Source: Lotus japonicus
Lineage: Eukaryota > Streptophyta > Magnoliopsida > Fabales > Fabaceae
Direction: 5' to 3'
Assembly: GCF_012489685.1 (NCBI RefSeq)
Contig: NC_080042.1
Location: 40,615,158-40,679,157 of the forward strand
Length of the DNA: 64,000 bases
Shown here: positions 44,668 to 56,413 of the stretch, in pieces
Numbering within the stretch: the first letter of the stretch is position 1
Layout: each line of letters opens with the position of its first letter
Position numbers and translations under genes: made by a program
Notes under the pieces: model-generated
The model's input: the letters and a program-made list of their open reading frames with translations, nothing else
What the model was told of the DNA's origin: nothing
The model's database searches: none

Positions 44668-44805
44668 GTGTCGGTCAATACAACACAACTCCAACAACAA
44701 ACCCAAAGTCAAAACCCAGAGTTAGTGTCGGTCAATACAACACAACTCCAACAACAAAACCCAAAGTCAAAACCTAGAGTTAGTGTCGGTCAATACAACA
44801 CCACC
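44668..44805 (-). repeat. GTGTCGGTCAATACAACAC repeats in LTR H
   Basis: Three clear copies within units that also share AACTCCAACAACAA. A degenerate copy lies near 44580. The layout relative to the hairpin array is the same as in LTR A. Confidence 0.8.
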
Positions 44806-45348
44806 CCAACAACAAGAGTACTAGAGTACTCGGTGACTTTCAATCATCACCGTAGCTCACCTCAGTGGCTTTCCCCAATTCCCAGTAACTTCAAGACTTG
44901 TCGACTTTTCCCCGTCTTTCGCAATCATTTTCCCCTTATGATTATTCGTTAATAAAAATTGTTTCGAATTGAATTAGCCAAGTTATGAGTTTATTTCTCA
45001 AAGTCTAAGTCTCCCAAAGTCTCTAGTTTTCAAAATACTACTCATTCTAGTTTTTCCAAAAACCCTCCAAAAGAAGTTTCCCAGGAAAAGTCTAAGTATT
45101 CCAACGAATACCAACGAATGGCTAAGTCTCAAACCCCACGTTTGAACTTGCCTAGGGTTGTTCATCCAACCCGAAATATCAAATAACACCAGATCAATGA
45201 ATCCCCACTCCGAAGTCGCGTCAAAACGCACAATTCAATAACATCCCAACATCATCAGTTCATCAACATAATCAACATAAAAGTAAAGCATAAGTCGAAT
45301 TCATCGATGCCTATCATGCAGTCATAGCTAATAGTAAGTTGCCCTAAC

Positions 45349-45426
45349 CTCGAGCTGCTCCAGCCTCGTGATCTAAATCTCCTTCACACAAATGCTCTGA
45401 AACTCCCAAAGTTCCTTCAACTGAAC
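45349..45426 (-). other. 78-nt AG|GT-bounded open block (LTR H)
   Basis: On the sense strand it follows TTTTTCTCCGAG and precedes GTTAGGGC. It reads GSVEGTLGVSEH, Cys at 14, ending EAGAARG. Same length as all other copies. Confidence 0.4.
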
Positions 45427-46226
45427 CTCGGAGAAAAACAAAGCAGAAATCCAAAAAAAATCGATTAGCTCGATCACAATACAGCCAATTAACGATAGAC
45501 AAAGCATTAAAGCTTCAGAGTACAACAATCGGGTACGAAAAGACGAGTTTTCAAAAACGAAAAACTCCCCCCCATTGATATAGCTCTCAGCCATAAGGGA
45601 AAAAGGGCTCCAGCTCTTTCTTCGATCTAATCGGCTTACAAGGTAGTTTTAGGGTAAAACTAAGGCAAAGAAACTGCTGGAAAAATTTTCGGACGATCGG
45701 ATCAAAATACAGCTGTTCAGGGGCGTTTTGGTCCAAAATAAAAGCTCAAAACCTCAAAGTTATCACTTCGGAAAACAAATTTGACAGCAATGATCCTAAC
45801 GACATCCGTGACAACTAATCCTAAAGGCACGAAGTCAGATTACGACTTTTCGACAATAAAGTTTCGAAATGTGCGCCAAAAAGGGTTTCGAATCAGTTTT
45901 TCAGATCTTGGACAACTCGATCCATATCGGCGAATACCGACGAAGGTTCTAGGCTCTTGGGCATGTAGAGAAGATCCCCCAACAGAGAAATCAGGAAAAA
46001 CGGACAGTTTTACAAAAATCTCGAAACTTTGAGCACAGAAACAGCTAAAGAAACGCAGTAGAAACAGCCATCAGAGGTAAGAATCAAGTTAGTTACCTCG
46101 ATACCTTGAAGTAGGAACGAACTGCGCGAAGATCGGTCAAGTTTCGGCGAAAAATTTCCTCTCCTCTCCTCTCCTTGAACCGCGGCCCCAAATGGAAGAA
46201 AAATGAAGATATTTTGATTTTTCAAC

Positions 46227-46255
46227 TATTTATAGGGAGGTGAAATCGCGGGAAA
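46227..46255 (-). promoter_or_regulatory. E2F-like motif and TATA box, LTR H
   Basis: TTTCCCGC (46248-46255) and TATAAATA (46227-46234) on the minus strand, 13 bp apart. Confidence 0.65.
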
Positions 46256-46926
46256 ATGAAAATTTCGCGATTCCGATTTTTGCAGCACGTTCACCGATGA
46301 ATTCTAAGAGAGATTCTAGCGTCAGAATTCCAGAACTCAGAACATATCTCTAACATTTGGGAAAAACGATATCTAAAATCCCAAAAGCGGTGTAAGTTAA
46401 TCTGTCCCGAAAAACTACTTTTTGCTGTGATGGTCAGACGACAAAACTTTGTTCTGGAGAAAGATTGGAAACGTCGAAAAAAATCTGGCAACGCGGACGG
46501 AAACTTCGTTAGAAGTCCCAAAGAGAAAATGTCTTCATCCAGTGATTGAATTTAGGGTTTCGAAGCAAAGAAATTAGCGTCGTCGAACTTCTGAAAAGTG
46601 AATACTATCGTGCGTACAGTCCAGGGTTCCGAAATGAAACATTGGTCGAAGGAAAAATAAAGAGAATCATTAAATTTTCCAACGATTTGAAATCTCACTT
46701 AATACGTTGCTCTAAAAGCGAAATTAGCCTATTCTGGACACTCTCGCCATAAGGCAGATGTGCAGACGACTCGCACTAATTCCTACAGCGACTACGCAAC
46801 ATTACTCAAGCAATTCCTAAACTTTCTTCTTCATTAATCTTTCTCGAACATCAAACTCCTGTCACGCTTACACTGATTCTACGCGTGAGTCGGAAATTAA
46901 CTTGTTCTGTAAATCCAGGTCTTACA

Positions 46927-48374
46927 ACTTGTCATTCTCAAACTCTCCACCATGATCACTTCTGACACGCATGATCCTGCAAGCCTTTTCGTTTGGTACT
47001 TGGGCAATAAAGGTAGAGAACACAAAATGAGACTCAACCATGCGGGATAGAAATTTTACCCATGTCAAGCGGCTATAGTCGTCAACAATGACCATCCCAT
47101 ATCTTTTGCCACCTATAGACTCTGTTTTCACTGGTCCAAAAAGGTCGATATGCAGAAGTTCCAACGACCTTGAGGTGGAAACAACATTCTTTGCCTTGAA
47201 AGGGACTTTTGTAAATTTGCCTTTCTGACATGCTTCACAAAGAGCATCTGAAGAGAACTTCAGAATGCGTAAGCCCCTGACAAAGTCAAGCTTACTCAGC
47301 TGAGAAATCTTTCTCATGCTGGCATGCCCTAACCGTCTATTCCATACCCATTGTTCTTCATTAACAGAAAGAAGGCACTTTACTTTCTGAGTTTCCAACT
47401 CAGATAATCTGATATTATTAGTGTTGTTCCTCCTCTTGCTGTTAAACAGAACAGAGCCATCGATCTGACTTACAGCCCTGCAAGACTTTTGATTGAAGAT
47501 TATATCATAACCCTTGTCAGCTAATTGACTTATAGACAATAAGTTATGATTTAAGCCATCTACCAATAGAACATTATCAATGCATGGACTATTATCAACA
47601 CCAATAGTACCAGAACCAACAATTTTACCCTTCTCATTACCACCAAAGCCAACTTCGCCTCCAGGCTTAAGTTTTAGCTCTTGGAACATACGCCTTTCTC
47701 CCGTCATGTGACACGAGCATCCACTGTCCAGATACCATGATTGGTGTTTCAGTGGAGCGATCAAGGATATCTGCAACATAGATAATCTTATCCTTAGGTA
47801 CCCATTTTCTGGGTCCTTTCTTGTTAGTTACCCCAGAGGTTCTGATGACCTTGGGTTTCTCAACATGATAACGTAAAGGGATTTGAGCATGACATTTAAG
47901 CATAGAAGGAGTTCCCTTTTTACGAGAGGGTTTAGCAACTTTAGCAGGCAATGATTCAGGAAAAATAGTACCAGAGGGTACAAAATGTTCATACAGAGGT
48001 TTGGCCTTAGGCATAGGAGACTCATTTCTACTGGGTCCAGAATAGCCAATGCCACTCATTCCATTTCTGCTTACGCCATAGATCATTGAAGCCATCAAGC
48101 TTCTATCTACGCTTTTAGCTAGGAATCTTTGAAAATATTTTTCATATTTGGATTCATTTTTAACATCAGAGGCATCACAAGCAACAACTTCTTCTAACTT
48201 AAGGATCTGGTTTTTAAGCACAGAGTTACAGTTTACTAGAGCATGATTATTTTCTTTTAACTCAGAAATAATTTTATCATGTTCAACAAAAGTCTTAGAG
48301 ACAGCAGAAAATTCCTTTTTCAACTTTTTATGCTTAGTCAGGAGAGAGTTAAATTTATCTATGATATTAGACAA
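46927..48374 (-). pseudogene. Copia D: protease, integrase and upstream gag-pol linker
   Basis: The frame 47779-46922 has the protease site WYLDSGCSCHMTG, a pre-integrase part with LDGLNHNLLSISQL-like sequence and RLGHASMRKISQL, the HHCC-type zinc site (CEACQKGK) and the integrase core (LELLHIDLFGPV, VIVDDYSR, RSDHGGEFEN). The last lies right at the H insertion site. The overlapping upstream frame (48374-47667) is a coiled-coil-like, Lys-rich gag-pol linker that ends in GPRKWVPK. The two overlap out of frame near 47700-47780, so an indel separates linker and protease. Motifs are Ty1/copia of SIRE type. Confidence 0.9.
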
Positions 48375-49563
48375 AGCACATTTAAGTTCAGAGGTTGAGA
48401 AAGAAGAGAATACCTCATTTTCATCATTAGAGTCTAGATCTTCCTCTAAGCAGATTTAGAGTTAGTTGCTTCTTTTGACTCTGCTTCCTTGTTCTTGACA
48501 ATAGCCATGAGTCCTTCAACAACTTCTCCATCAGAGTCAACATCCTCTGACTCTGATTCATCAAAAGTCACCATGAGGCCTTTCTTAGCTTTGGAATGCT
48601 TCTTTGGCTTTTTGTCCTTTTTCAGCTTACGACAATCACTCTTGTAGTCCCCTGATTCTTTGCATTCAAAGCATGTGACTTCCTTTGATGAAGACTTCTT
48701 CTGACCAGAAGAAGATTCATTCTTTCCTTTATTCTTTCTAGAGCCTCTATACTTGCTCTGCCTGTGCTTCTAGATGCGGTTGAGCTTTCTGGAGATCAGG
48801 GTTAGCTCATCTTCATCAGAATTCTCAGAGTTTTCTTCAGATTCTTCTTCTTCTGCTTGGAGAGCTTTAGCCTTCTCAGATTTGGATTTCAAGGCTATAG
48901 ACTTCTTCTTATGATCCTGATGTTCAGCACGCTTCAGTTCATGACACTTCAGTATGCTTATGAGTTCTTCCAGACTCATCTGATCTACATCTCTTGTGAG
49001 CTCCAAGGAGGTTATCAGAGACATCTAGCTTTCAGGACGGCCTCTAAGAATTCTCATGACATGATCAGCAGTTGTGTAACTCTTGTTGAGAGGTCTAATT
49101 CCAGCAATGAGTAACTGAAATCTGGAGAACATGTCCTCAATGGACCTACTGGAATCCATTTAGAAGGATTCATACTTTCTGATCAAGGCCAATGCCTTTG
49201 ACTCCTTCACCTCCTTGTTTCCTTCATGGGTCATCTTCAAGGAATCAAAGATACCCTTAGCATACTCACGATCTGTGATCTTTTGATATTCTTCATAAGA
49301 AATAGCACTTAGAAGAATGGTTCTAGCTTTATGATGCAGTGAGTAAAGCTTCTTCTGCTCTGCAGTCATCTCTGTTCTTGAGATCTTCTTGCCATCACCA
49401 TCAACTGGACGCTCATAGCCATCCACTATAATATTCCAGAGATCTGCATCAAAGCCCAGAAAAAAGCTTTCAATCTTGTCTTTCTAGTACTCAAATCTTT
49501 GACCATCGAACATAGGAGGCTTTGCACTGTAGACATCTTTTTGCGCTTCAATGGTGGCAGCCA
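48375..49563 (-). pseudogene. Copia D: gag with several stops
   Basis: From the Met at 49563 (MAATIEAQKDVYSAKPPMF) the minus strand encodes a SIRE-type gag: DADLWNIIVDGYERP, SAISYEEYQKITD, ALALIRKYESF, MSLEELISILKCHELKR, and a zinc knuckle near 48660 with CFECKESGDYKSDC. The knuckle has Asp in place of the zinc-binding His. Stops interrupt the frame at about 49483, 49157, 49025 and 48770. This is a typical old gag relic. Confidence 0.88.
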
Positions 49564-49625
49564 TTTTAGTTTTTCACACCGGCCTGGATCACTGAACACT
49601 GTTAGGTGTGGTAATCAGAACTTGT

Positions 49626-49637
49626 GCTCTGATACCA
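49626..49637 (-). other. Primer binding site of copia D
   Basis: TGGTATCAGAGC on the minus strand, two bases from the LTR edge. Same tRNA-iMet primer as the Ty3 elements here. Confidence 0.88.
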
Positions 49638-49639
49638 AT

Positions 49640-50178
49640 TGAAGGTATGAAAAACAATAGAAAGGGGGGGGGGGGTTTGAATAGCGTTTTCAATCTAAAA
49701 CCTTTCTCACTTGAGATTTTAACAAATCTTTTCAAACACCAAAGATAAATGTGCTAAGATAAGAGTTAAGAAAAGCCCACAAGGATTTTATCCTGGTTCA
49801 CTTGATAAATCCCTCAAGCTAATCCAGTCCACCCGTTAAGGTGATTTCTTCCTTCTTAGAATGAAGGCAATCCACTAATCAGAGTTTGTTACAACTGCAC
49901 TTGCTACTTGCAAAGTGACTAACAATACACTGACTTAGCTATCACTAAGATTCACTCTCTTAGTCTTCTCTTAGTCTTAACGAGTGGACTGGATTAGCTT
50001 GAGGGATTTATCAAGTGAACCAGGATAAAACCATTATGTGCTTTCCTCAAACTCTTACCTTAGCACTTTTATTCTCGGTGTTTGAAGAGATTTGTTAAAA
50101 TCTCAAGTGGGAAACGTTTTTAGAGTGAAAACAGTATTCAACCCCCCCCCCCCCTTTCTATTGTTTTTCATACCTTCA
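49640..50178 (-). repeat. Copia D LTR end with an inverted duplicate (foldback)
   Basis: 49640-49970 matches the end of LTR I (50932-51265 and on), so it is the sense 3' end of the D 5' LTR. From about 49975 the sequence turns back: 49975-50178 is the inverted copy of 49640-49840, ending CATACCTTCA. Both outer edges read TGAAGGTATGAAAAACAATAG and its complement, followed by long G and C runs (near 49664 and 50140). The rest of the LTR, including its start, is missing. The arms are about 200 bp and differ by a modest number of bases. Confidence 0.85.
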
Positions 50179-50838
50179 GACCAAAGTTCCAACGCAAACC
50201 AAGGTTGAGATTCTGAAGGACGGGGACAAGCCAGAATTGAGTGGGCATGTACCTACAGGACCGGCTTGGTGGAGTGAGGTTGAAGCTTGCTGTGCATGGG
50301 ATCACGCTGAGGATCTGCCAGTTATGGGTATTCCCAAGAAGCGTCGTAAACTCAGAGGTTTCTTTGAAAAAGAGGTATACGAGATAAGCACTGGAGACGA
50401 AGATTGAGAGCATTTCTGCCTCGGGGGCTTGAGAGTTATTTGCATCGAACTTTTAAATTTCTATTTTGTCGAACTACCTTTATGGTTTCATTTGTTTCCT
50501 TTCGGGCGTAATGGATTTTAATACTTGTATTTGGTTAATTAATTTCACACATGGGTGTGAATACTATTTCTCTCTATTTTGAATGCAAGTACTATTTCAA
50601 TTATCCGATTCTATTTATTTCAACGTTCCAATTAAACGCATGTACGGTTTATTTTAAGATAACAAATGGAAGAGTTCGGTCTTAAATGGTTTGGGATTTA
50701 ATCAAAGTTAATGTTTAAGAGTTTTCGCAAAATGAACCTTTGTCATTAATTGAAGATTAATAATCGAATCGACGAAAATTCTTTACTAAAATTGGTTATT
50801 TGGTTGCTGTGTGACACTCGAGAAATCAGGGCGTTACA
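50179..50838 (+). mobile_element. LTR fragment K, related to LTR B
   Basis: Ends GTGTGACACTCGAGAAATCAGGGCGTTACA-like at 50838, which matches the end of LTR B in the opposite orientation. Upstream bases (TTCATTAAT, GATTAATAATCGAAT) also match B in part. Its left end is cut by the foldback. It contains one ORF (50180-50407). The remainder, about 430 bp, is AT-rich with no other feature. Confidence 0.65.
50180..50407 (+). CDS. Truncated ORF in LTR fragment K, NLS-like
   Basis: Seventy-five codons, open from the truncation point with no start codon in view. It has PAWWSEVEACCAWDHAEDL, then a basic stretch PKKRRKLRG that looks like a nuclear localisation signal, then EVYEISTGDED and a stop. I recognise no family. 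It lies about 430 bp before the LTR end, where the other LTRs also carry an ORF. It may be another LTR-encoded protein or a chance frame. Confidence 0.3.
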   Translation, partial: TKVPTQTKVEILKDGDKPELSGHVPTGPAWWSEVEACCAWDHAEDLPVMGIPKKRRKLRGFFEKEVYEISTGDED

Positions 50839-50931
50839 AAAGGCGTGCGCGAGGCCGAAGCAGTTGCCGAGTTTGAACCTTTCTTTGTAGAAGTGCGAGA
50901 CGTCGCCATTCCAGATAACATGAAGAACCGT
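50839..50931 (+). pseudogene. Short gag-like coding fragment between LTRs K and I
   Basis: The plus strand reads GVREAEAVAEFEPFFVEV, then RDVAIPDNMKN, before LTR I begins. IPDNMK is typical of the gag N-terminal region of plant Ty3 elements of the Tat/Ogre or Athila groups. About 30 codons only, so the call is weak. It would be the host sequence into which LTRs K and I went. Confidence 0.35.
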
Positions 50932-52172
50932 TGAAGGTGCGAAAAACACTAGAAAGAGGGGGTTTGAATAGAGTTTTTAACCAAAAGTTTTCCCCTTTTT
51001 AAGTTTTGACAAACTTAAGGATAAGAACTAGGTGCAAAAGAATATGAAGTAGAGCACACAAGTATTTTATCCTGGTTCACTTGAGATAAAAGCTCAAGTT
51101 AATCCAGTCCACCCGTGAAGGTGATTTCTTCCTTCTTCTGATGAAGGCAATTCACTAAATCAATGAATGTTACAACTGCACTTGCAACCTGCAAAGTGAG
51201 TAACCGTACACTGATTTTCTCACTAGTATACTCTCAAGAAGCTGATCTACCGATCTTCTCAAGACTAGCTAAACACTGAACCAAACTTGATTCAGTCCTC
51301 TCAAGATCCGACCAAACTTGGTCTCTTGAGGAACTTTACAAAGTGTTTGTAAAATGTTTTGGGTTTACAAGAAATGCTTCTGAAAAGCTAATGGTAAACT
51401 CACATGTTCAAGAACAATGAAGAAATATTGCTAAGAGATAGGTTAGAATGAACTCAAGAAAATCAGCAAAGTTTCTTAGCTTCTTTCTTCTATGTTCAGC
51501 CCTTATATACTCCAAGGCATATGGTGTAGTCGTTGCTTGGGTTTTGTCCGTTGGAGTGGCAATCTTGTAATATCAGACTGCCAGGCTAAACGAGGTAGGT
51601 AGCGGACAGGCTATGACAGTACGATGTGTACTATGACAGCGACCTGTCCTTTCTCCAGCTGACTTATGATCTGGAGTGCTTCAGATGGACGTTGGTGAAG
51701 CTTCTGATCAGAGTTAGACGGAAGCTTGGATCCTCTGACCTTGCAACTTCTGCTTCTGGACATGTTCCTCAGAACTTCTGAACTCCAGAGCTAGAATAGC
51801 TTGGGTCTTCAGAGCCAACTTCTTGCAGGTCTTCAGAACTTGAGTCTTCTGCTTCATGACCGTTCCTTCTGGAACATCTGGTCTTCAGAACTTCTGACTC
51901 CAGTTCTTCAGTACCTCTTGAGAGCTTCTATCTTCAGAACTTCTGAAGGATTTGCCACTGTTCTGAACGAACATGGTAAGCTTTAGAACTATATTTTGGT
52001 TACCCTTGGGTCTTCTTCTTCTGATGGAATCGGCTTGGGTCAGAATCAGAACCTGTTTGTCACAACTCAAAAGGACAAACGTTAGAGTACCATAATTGTT
52101 CATCCTCAAAAACCTTAATTGTAATCATCAAAATATAGAGATGCAACCACTGATCAAATCTTGATCTTACAA
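50932..52172 (-). mobile_element. 3' LTR of SIRE-type element I (1241 bp)
   Basis: On the minus strand it runs from TGTAAGATCAAG, just after a PPT, to CGCACCTTCA. It matches the D LTR end at 49640-49970. Its flank ACCGT (50927-50931) cannot be compared, because the other end of I is lost. Runs such as TCTTCAGAACTTCTGA near 51780-51960 are short CT-rich repeats of the LTR. Confidence 0.85.
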
Positions 52173-52190
52173 TCTCCCCCTTTTTGATGA
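52173..52190 (-). other. Polypurine tract of element I
   Basis: The minus strand reads TCATCAAAAAGGGGGAGA immediately before the LTR. Confidence 0.8.
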
Positions 52191-52829
52191 TGACAAAACA
52201 AGTATTTTGATGAACAATTCTTAGTCAATAAACTGAGTACACAAGAGAGAAGAGATCAGAGTTAAAACTTATCCTTGTGTAACGGTTTATGTTGCTCCTT
52301 CTGAATCTAGGATTGCACCTGATTCTGAGCTGGGGTCTCCCCCTGACTCCCCCTGAATCTATGACTTGATGAGATGATGAAGAGTCTAGATTCGGAGTCT
52401 TGTGAGGTGATCGGAAGATACGCATAGAAGAATGTATACTCATCAGAAATTGGTGGTTCAGTAGATAACATGGAAACATAGAGTATTGTCCAGATGTATT
52501 GGGATAAGGCGTCAGAGGCAAAATGTATTCCTTGTTTAGGAAGCTTGGCAATATCTATGTGCTATAAGTATTTGATACTTATTCTCCTCAACTGAATTTT
52601 TTATTTTAAAAAGAATTAAAGGTTTATCAAAAACATTTTATGTACTCCCCCTTTTTGTCATAAGCAAAAAGAGTGAAAAACAAAAACAATAACAACAGAG
52701 AATTAACTCAGATAAAACGCATGAAAAGAGTTGTACCAGAAACACATAGAATAAAGCATAGAAAAACATAGAAAAAGTTCACAGGCAAATGAGATGAATA
52801 AATATGCATGAAAGATAGATGGGAGGGGT
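52191..52829 (-). other. Untranslated 3' region of element I
   Basis: Between the env-like frame and the PPT. AT-rich, with a second purine run (AAAAAGGGGGAG) near 52650 on the minus strand. No coding feature seen. Confidence 0.6.
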
Positions 52830-55800
52830 TCAAGGCTTTGATGAAGATGGTAGATGCTCGATCAGAGACTTCATCATATTCTCCATTCTGCTTGAAGATT
52901 CCTGAATCTGCCGACTTTGTTCACTCTGAATGATGCCTTGATGCTCAACCATCAGAAACAGCCTCTGCTGATCATCTTGTATCCTATCAATTCTGGCAGC
53001 CAGGAGAGCAACTTCCGGCTGTGGAGCTGGTTCTGGAGCTTGCATAGGAACATTTGTAGGTGCTTGAACTTCTGCCTCAACTTGAGTAGGTACTTCCATC
53101 TGAACTTCATCAACCTCTGCAGCTTCATGAATGATGATCTCTTCAGTACTGTCCTCTGCAACCTCTGCTGGAATCATCTTAGCATCTTCTGAGGTACGTT
53201 CAGAGACAACATGAGTTCTTGCAGCCATTGCTCTTCTCATGGGTTCACAAACCTTGTGTAACACCCTCTGCCTCTGCTCATAAGCTCTCTCTGAGGTATC
53301 ATGAACTCTCAGACGCTTCTCTCTGCTAAGCTGCTTCTCAAGCTCATAAGCCCTACTTTCTGACCATCTTCCGAAGGCAGACCACATACCATCAACCAAG
53401 GATGCATCAAGTTGATTATCAGTTACCTGATATAGCCATTGCAGTCTTCTGGTTGCTTCATCAGAGAATTCCTGAATGAGTTGAGTAAGACTTTGTGGTC
53501 TGAAGGAGGGTGCCAAATCCATGATTGGCTGAGGAGTGTTGGTTGCGTTATAGCTTGATGCATTAGAACTCTCAGTTCTCATTTGCCCTGAAGGTGCAGA
53601 TTCATTCACACGAGTCTTCTCTTGTCCCGAATGATCTGATTCATCCATATGCTCAATCTCAGGAATAGTCTCTTGTCTTTGCCTGGATGTGGTTGTCTTC
53701 TCAGGCGAGGTGAAACTCAAATCTCTTGAGTTTACTGTGGAGTAGTGAGACAAGGAAACATAAGAAGACTCAGCAGCAGCATCTAGGAACACATCTTCAA
53801 AATAGGAGGCTACCTGCTGGATTGGTTGCACATTGAAAGGAGGTTCTAGAATCTAAACATCCTCATCTCCTTCGTCTTCCACAGCAGGAATCTCACCAGA
53901 TTCGGTTACCGGAAGGGTTCTTGAGGTGGATGGAGGCTTAGGTGTGAATTGTTGAACCAAGTCCCTCAAGGTGGCCTCACTCTGAGCGATACCCTTAATG
54001 AATGAATTAAAGAGAGGTACAGACTCAGTGGTGGTGGATGTGGAAGAGGTTTGAATTGGGATGGATGGAATGGAAGTGGTAGCAGTTTGGATGTTTAAGT
54101 GGGGAGCTTGTGTTTCGATTTGAGATACGGTTTGTGTGTGAGGTTCTGTTTGAGGTGGAACTGTTTGGATTGAGGTTGGCAGGGAGGTAGATATAGGTAC
54201 AGGTTGTTCAGGAATAACTACTAAAGCAGAATCTAAATTAATGCTTTGGGTAGATGCCTTACTTGAACCTCCGAGGGTTGTAGATCTGATGAGTCTGGAA
54301 GTCCTTGCAGAATCAGAAGCTATCTTTGATCTCCTTTCCCTTTGTACCTGTGAAGCACTCTCAGATGCTTGCTTTGGTTCTGGCTCCTTCTTCTGCAGTT
54401 TCTTCCTCTTGCCTATGGGCGCTTCATCATAATCGGTGGATTCTTCATCTTCTGGAGATTCTCTTATAACTTGGAGCACATTCCCAATAATCTCACTATC
54501 ATCCTGCTCAACTTCCTCCTCAACTTGAATTACTTGAACTCTTTGCCTCTTGGTCAGAGGAACATCATCATCTTCGGTTTCCTCATCAGAAGACTCTTCC
54601 ATGACAGCTTTCCTCTTGACATTCCTTCTGAGTTAACCTTCTTCAGAGTTAGAGTGAACAACTCCTCCTCTGTTGGTGTCATCATCTTCTTCTTGAGTTC
54701 CAATGGAGGAGGCCATAGAGCTCTCAGAGCTATCACACTGAGATTTCTGAGGTGACTGAACTGGAGTTCTTTCAGGAGAGGGTTCTGGAATTAGTTCCCT
54801 CATGACCACAAATTTTGATGCAGCATTCATCTTCTTGGTTTCCTCTATCAGAATCCCTTTGCCTTTGGAATCTGAAGGCTTGCTGCTAGTTGTTCTCTTA
54901 GACTTCCTTGTTGGTACCTCAGGAGGACTATCAGGAAGTCTTTTGATAAATTCCTCGAGAGTGATTGAATCTCCTTCACTTTTGAGCATTCTCACATATT
55001 CCAGAATACTGGCTGGATTATCCTTCTTAGACCAGAGAGGATAGTCATCAACAGGGTGGTTCTTCTGACGAACATCTTCAGATGATTCTTCTTCAAGTTC
55101 AACTTGAACTTTATCAATGATCTGCATTCTCTTCAACTTAGTTCCATTGAGAGCATCGCCAATGGACATAGCCAGATCATCATGAAGGCCTAAGTCATAT
55201 AGAGTCTTGACCAGTTTGTTCTGAGTGAAGATATCTGAGAGAAACCTACCATAAGGAATGTAGGAGATAGACCTCTTGGTCTCAATTGCAGTAGTCCTTG
55301 ACTTCTCAACGCATTCTTTCAGATAGTTGATGAGCAGAAATGGAAGACACACATGCTCACCCCTAGATATATAGTACATGATTACCTTCTGAGTTGCATT
55401 GAGGTAATCAGTTCCTCCTGTTCTGGGGTGAATGCAGTTCATGAAAATCTTCTGCCAGATCTTCATTTTTGGCTTCAATTCCTTTATGGCATACTTTGTC
55501 TTCTCCAAAGACCAATTATCATAAATAGCTTGATTGACTAAGTTCCTCATGCCAGGATCATTAGCATCCACATTCTTGATTCTAATGCCTTGTTTGAACT
55601 CCATTCCCAGCAACTTTGCAATGGATTCCTCAGAGATAACAATCTTCCTATCCAATACATGAGAAACGACGTAGTAGTCGTTGCATATAGCATTCTTCCA
55701 GAATTCCACAACTAGTTTGTAATAGATAGGGCCACAAAGCCGATTAAAATAGCCAAACCAACCTTGCAGATCGACTTGATCCCTTATGTCAAACCCGTGT

Positions 55801-55991
55801 CTAGCCATGTTATCAAAGTCCACTCTTGCCTCATTACACACAACCGGTTCTTCGATCTTCTTGACGCAGTTGACCGCATTGGCTGCGTTCAGAATTTGCT
55901 GAGCTTCTTCGAATCTTTGCCTCTCTTGCTCTTCGACACTCAGCTTGGAAGAAGCAGTAACATTTGCCTTCGATTTCCTTGATTTGCCCAT
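52830..55991 (-). pseudogene. Env-like ORF of SIRE-type element I, two internal stops
   Basis: Three long frames (55991-54633, 54602-53853, 53831-52830) lie in the same reading frame, separated only by a TAA near 54633 and a TAG near 53853, for a total of about 1050 codons. The N-terminal part (WFGYFNRLCGPIYYKLVVEFWKN-type sequence, KIWQKIFMNCIHPR, YISRGEHVCLPFLLINYLK) is shared with element J. The middle is acidic and Ser/Thr/Pro-rich with KRxR basic patches, and the end is Gln/Glu-rich and probably coiled coil. Position after pol and length fit the env-like ORF of SIRE/Maximus elements. I see no clear signal peptide or membrane segment. Its role is unknown. Confidence 0.85.
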
Positions 55992-56413
55992 GATTCTCAG
56001 GAATGCGAGGTTTAGGGTTCAGAGAGAAAGGAAATACTGGAGGGAGAAGAGTGAATGAAATGCAATGCACTCAAGAGTTTTGAAAACCGTTTGAGTAAGT
56101 GTGTGGATTAGATCGTATGTGAGATCGTGAGAATAGTAACCGTTGAGATTTTAAGAAGCATAAGGCAAAAAGCAAGATCAACGGTTTGTAAAATAATTAG
56201 TCAGAAAATAGCACAGTGGAGGAGAGTAGGTATCATCATTATAGCAGATACACCACGCGACACAAGGAACTATGTCACAAAAGAAGTGACACGTGTATTG
56301 TTGTCTACCACAGAAGTTTAACCGGTGAGTTAAGTGCTTCTGATCGAGTACCTTCTGAATAGGTAACATCTGATGACTTCAGAAGCACCATGGTCAGAGG
56401 TTCTGAAAATACC
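55992..56413 (-). other. Spacer between pol and env-like ORF, element I
   Basis: No coding signal. It includes AACGGTTAC/AACCGTTG-type words also found upstream of the J env-like ORF (59220-59270), so it is a conserved leader of that ORF in this family. Confidence 0.55.

Larger units (their letters stand above)
43310..46926 (-). mobile_element. Solo LTR H (Tekay-type, 3617 bp)
   Basis: TGTAACACCCC on the left and GGTCTTACA on the right give LTR ends on the minus strand, with TSD ACTTG at 43305-43309 and 46927-46931. It is inserted in the integrase of copia D. It is similar to LTR A throughout. In sense order it has TTTCCCGC/TATAAATA (46227-46255), the 78-nt block (45349-45426), GTGTCGGTC repeats (44668-44805), the hairpin array (44259-44487) and a broken LTR ORF (43697-44004). 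No internal part remains. Confidence 0.94.

Noticed and set aside
54633..55991. A host gene for the 452-residue minus-strand protein
   Set aside because: It lies between a copia RNase H and a PPT/LTR on the same strand and is shared with element J; it is the env-like ORF of a SIRE element.
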